Notes under the pieces: generated by a model
The model's input: only the letters and a program-made list of their open reading frames with translations
Told to the model about the DNA's origin: nothing
The model's database searches: none
Shown: positions 6,424 to 7,886 of the stretch, one piece after another
Layout: each line of letters opens with the position of its first letter
Numbering within the stretch: position 1 is the first letter of the stretch
Position numbers and translations under genes: made by a program
DNA from: an uncultured Lachnospiraceae bacterium
GTDB lineage: Bacteria > Bacillota > Clostridia > Lachnospirales > Lachnospiraceae
DNA: 7,886 nucleotides
Direction of reading: 5' to 3'
Assembly: GCA_900313265.1 (NCBI GenBank)
Contig: OMRN01000115.1
Coordinates: 1-7,886 of the forward strand

Positions 6424-6519
6424 TTTCAACCTGTATATATTCTGTATCCGTTCGCGCTTATCGCAAACGGTTTTTCCCGTTTTCATGCCTTTAAGAGGGA
6501 CTTCTCCCCCATAATCCGT
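6424..6519 (-). promoter_or_regulatory. Structured 5' leader of the NlpC/P60 gene
   Basis: From the predicted transcription start (about 6515-6519) to ATG 6423, the minus strand can form several hairpins. GGGGGA-GAAG-TCCCTC (6510-6495) gives six pairs including one G-U. CCGTTTGCG-ATAAG-CGCGAACGG (6470-6448) gives nine pairs including one G-U. AAACGG (6482-6477) can instead pair with CCGTTT (6470-6465), which excludes the second hairpin. I do not recognise a known riboswitch class. The leader is short, and its core does not match the c-di-AMP (ydaO) element that often precedes such hydrolases. Confidence 0.4.
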
Positions 6520-6522
6520 AAC

Positions 6523-6551
6523 ATTATAGCATAATATGCCCGCTATTACAA
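6523..6551 (-). promoter_or_regulatory. Vegetative-sigma-factor-like promoter of the NlpC/P60 gene
   Basis: On the minus strand TTGTAA (6551-6546) is a four-of-six -35 box. It is followed by a 17-base spacer ending in TGC (an extended -10 element) and a perfect TATAAT (6528-6523). The -35 box overlaps the nadE stop codon. Given the short downstream gaps, transcription could continue into the P-loop NTPase and the oxidoreductase genes. Confidence 0.75.
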
Positions 6552-7886
6552 CCAGAAACCTTCTTCCGGCTTTTCAAGCATATCCAGCCATACTCTCGCG
6601 CATGCATCCGAAGGCATCCGAAGATCCCCTCTGGGCGAAAGGGCAACACTTCCGACCTTTACGCTGTCCGGCAGACACGAACGTTTAAACTGCTGCGAGA
6701 AAAATCTCCGATAGAATGTTTTTAACCATTTCATGATGGTTTTCTCGTCATACCGCACGCCGTCTCCCGTCGTTTCGGCATCTTCATTCGCGAAGGTCTG
6801 AATGGCAATCCGGTAAACCTTGTCCGGAGCATATCCGCATCTTAACATGTAGTATAAGAAAAAGTCGTGCAGTTCGTAAGGTCCTACCACATCTTCGGTA
6901 ATCTGGGCAATTTCTCCGTCTTTCGGCGGCAGAAGTTCGGGACTCACGGGAGTATTCAGAACATCTTCGAGCACCGCACGAAGTTTTGCGTTTGACGTAT
7001 CTTCACTGTAGAAACGTACCAGATGACGTACCAGCGTTTTCGGGACACCGGCATTTACACCATACATGGACATATGGTCTCCGTTATATGTAGCCCAGCC
7101 CAGTGCCAGTTCGGACATATCCCCGGTTCCGATTACAATGGCATTTTCCTTGTTTGCCACATCCATCAGAATCTGCGTGCGCTCTCTGGCCTGGCAGTTC
7201 TCATAGGTCACATCGTGAACTTCCGGATCCTGCCCGATATCTTCAAAATGGATTTCCACCGCTTTTTTAATGCTTATTTCCTTAAGCGTTGCACCGACAC
7301 AGGCCGCCATCTCGCAGGCATTCTGATAGGTTCTTCCGGTTGTTCCGAATCCCGGCATGGTAATCGTAATCATTCCGGCGGGATCCAGATTTAATTCTTC
7401 AAACGCTTTTACACATACCAAAAGGGCAAGTGTGGAATCCAGCCCTCCCGAAAGACCGAGAACAATCTTCTTTGCCCCGATATGACGAAGGCGTTTCTTT
7501 AATCCTTCCGACTGGATGGCAAGAATGCGTTCGCAGCGTTCTTTCTTTAATCTTTCATCCGAAGGAACAAACGGCTGGCGGTAGAATTTTCTCGAAAGCG
7601 ACGTAACCCTTTGTTTTAAGTCAAACGGAAGAATCAGATAATCCGCATCCGCTTTCAGTTCGAACGTATTCACCCTTCTTCTTTCCATGCGGATTCTTTC
7701 GATATCCACATCCGCACAGACAATTTCGTTTCCGAATACTTTTCCCTCGGCCAGAATGCTTCCGTATTCCGCAATCATATTCTGGGAGCCGAATACCAGA
7801 TCCTGACTGGATTCTCCCTCCCCGGCCGTCGAATAAACATAGCCGCATACCAGTCTGCCGGAAAGCGATTTAATCAGCATTTCCCG
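6546..7886 (-). CDS. nadE: Glutamine-dependent NAD+ synthetase, C-terminal part (5' end outside window)
   Basis: NadE makes NAD+ from deamido-NAD+, ATP and glutamine in the cytosol (last step of NAD biosynthesis). The frame is open to the window edge: two codons (Arg-Glu) precede the ATG at 7880, which is internal and not the start. The family is about 640 residues; about 446 are present. The first 90 or so residues are the end of the nitrilase-type glutaminase domain (YSTAGEGESSQDLVF), so its catalytic Cys lies outside the window. The synthetase domain shows the ATP-pyrophosphatase loop LGLSGGLDST (about 141-150 from the ATG), NCQARERTQILMDVAN, GTGDMSELALGW and YNGDHMSMYGVN, all typical of NadE and intact. 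The TAA at 6548-6546 is followed directly by a promoter for the next gene. No damage is visible. Confidence 0.95.
   Translation of the reverse strand, partial: REMLIKSLSGRLVCGYVYSTAGEGESSQDLVFGSQNMIAEYGSILAEGKVFGNEIVCADVDIERIRMERRRVNTFELKADADYLILPFDLKQRVTSLSRKFYRQPFVPSDERLKKERCERILAIQSEGLKKRLRHIGAKKIVLGLSGGLDSTLALLVCVKAFEELNLDPAGMITITMPGFGTTGRTYQNACEMAACVGATLKEISIKKAVEIHFEDIGQDPEVHDVTYENCQARERTQILMDVANKENAIVIGTGDMSELALGWATYNGDHMSMYGVNAGVPKTLVRHLVRFYSEDTSNAKLRAVLEDVLNTPVSPELLPPKDGEIAQITEDVVGPYELHDFFLYYMLRCGYAPDKVYRIAIQTFANEDAETTGDGVRYDEKTIMKWLKTFYRRFFSQQFKRSCLPDSVKVGSVALSPRGDLRMPSDACARVWLDMLEKPEEGFWL

Noticed and set aside
6448..6475. Plus-strand intrinsic terminator (hairpin followed by TTTTT)
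   Set aside because: There is no plus-strand gene to terminate and the plus-strand stem has a C-A mismatch. The structure makes better sense in the minus-strand leader.
6424..6486. Extended start of the NlpC/P60 protein at 6486
   Set aside because: AAAGG is only one base from that ATG, and the added 21 residues precede an otherwise normal signal peptide and overlap leader hairpins. The choice is not certain.
6424..6519. c-di-AMP (ydaO) riboswitch before the hydrolase gene
   Set aside because: Expected from gene context, but the leader is too short and the conserved GGGGUGAA-type and pseudoknot segments are not found.
7878..7880. ATG at 7880 as the start of nadE
   Set aside because: The frame continues upstream to the window edge, and the residues just after this Met belong to the middle of the glutaminase domain, so the true start is outside the window.

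Overview
The window looks like a chromosomal segment from an anaerobic Clostridia (Firmicutes), most likely Lachnospiraceae-like. The grounds are a ferredoxin-dependent 2-oxoacid oxidoreductase, AAGGAG-type ribosome binding sites, moderate base composition, and a CwlO/PcsB-style NlpC/P60 cell-wall hydrolase. This taxonomic call is inference. All nine genes lie on the minus strand, so gene order is read from high to low coordinates. I found no RNA gene, mobile element, CRISPR array or plus-strand gene.

Right end (7886-6546): the C-terminal part of a glutamine-dependent NAD+ synthetase (nadE), cut by the window edge. A well-formed extended -10 promoter, whose -35 box overlaps the nadE stop codon, drives the next gene through a roughly 95-base leader with several possible hairpins. 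That gene encodes a secreted coiled-coil NlpC/P60 peptidoglycan hydrolase (6423-5077). A 225-residue P-loop NTPase of unknown role follows 24 bases later (5052-4375).

Centre (4281-1602): a four-subunit ferredoxin-dependent 2-oxoacid oxidoreductase in the order delta (2x[4Fe-4S] ferredoxin), alpha (VorB-like), beta (TPP-binding), gamma. Such complexes convert a 2-oxoacid, CoA and oxidised ferredoxin to acyl-CoA, CO2 and reduced ferredoxin, or run in reverse. The alpha subunit most resembles the 2-ketoisovalerate (branched-chain) type.

Left end (1569-1): an XRE helix-turn-helix/cupin regulator 32 bases after gamma, then the N-terminal two-thirds or so of an AMP-forming acyl-CoA synthetase of the medium-chain (ACSM) type, cut by the left edge. 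The last three units suggest a module interconverting carboxylic acids, acyl-CoAs and 2-oxoacids. The ligase would activate a short branched or aryl acid to its CoA ester, the oxidoreductase would reductively carboxylate it to the 2-oxoacid (or run oxidatively), and the cupin regulator could sense a pathway metabolite. The P-loop NTPase upstream is the least explained component.

The gaps longer than 90 bases (907-1020, 2894-2990, 4282-4374, 6424-6545) each contain inverted repeats that could tune expression within the gene row. No stretch over 300 bases lacks a gene.
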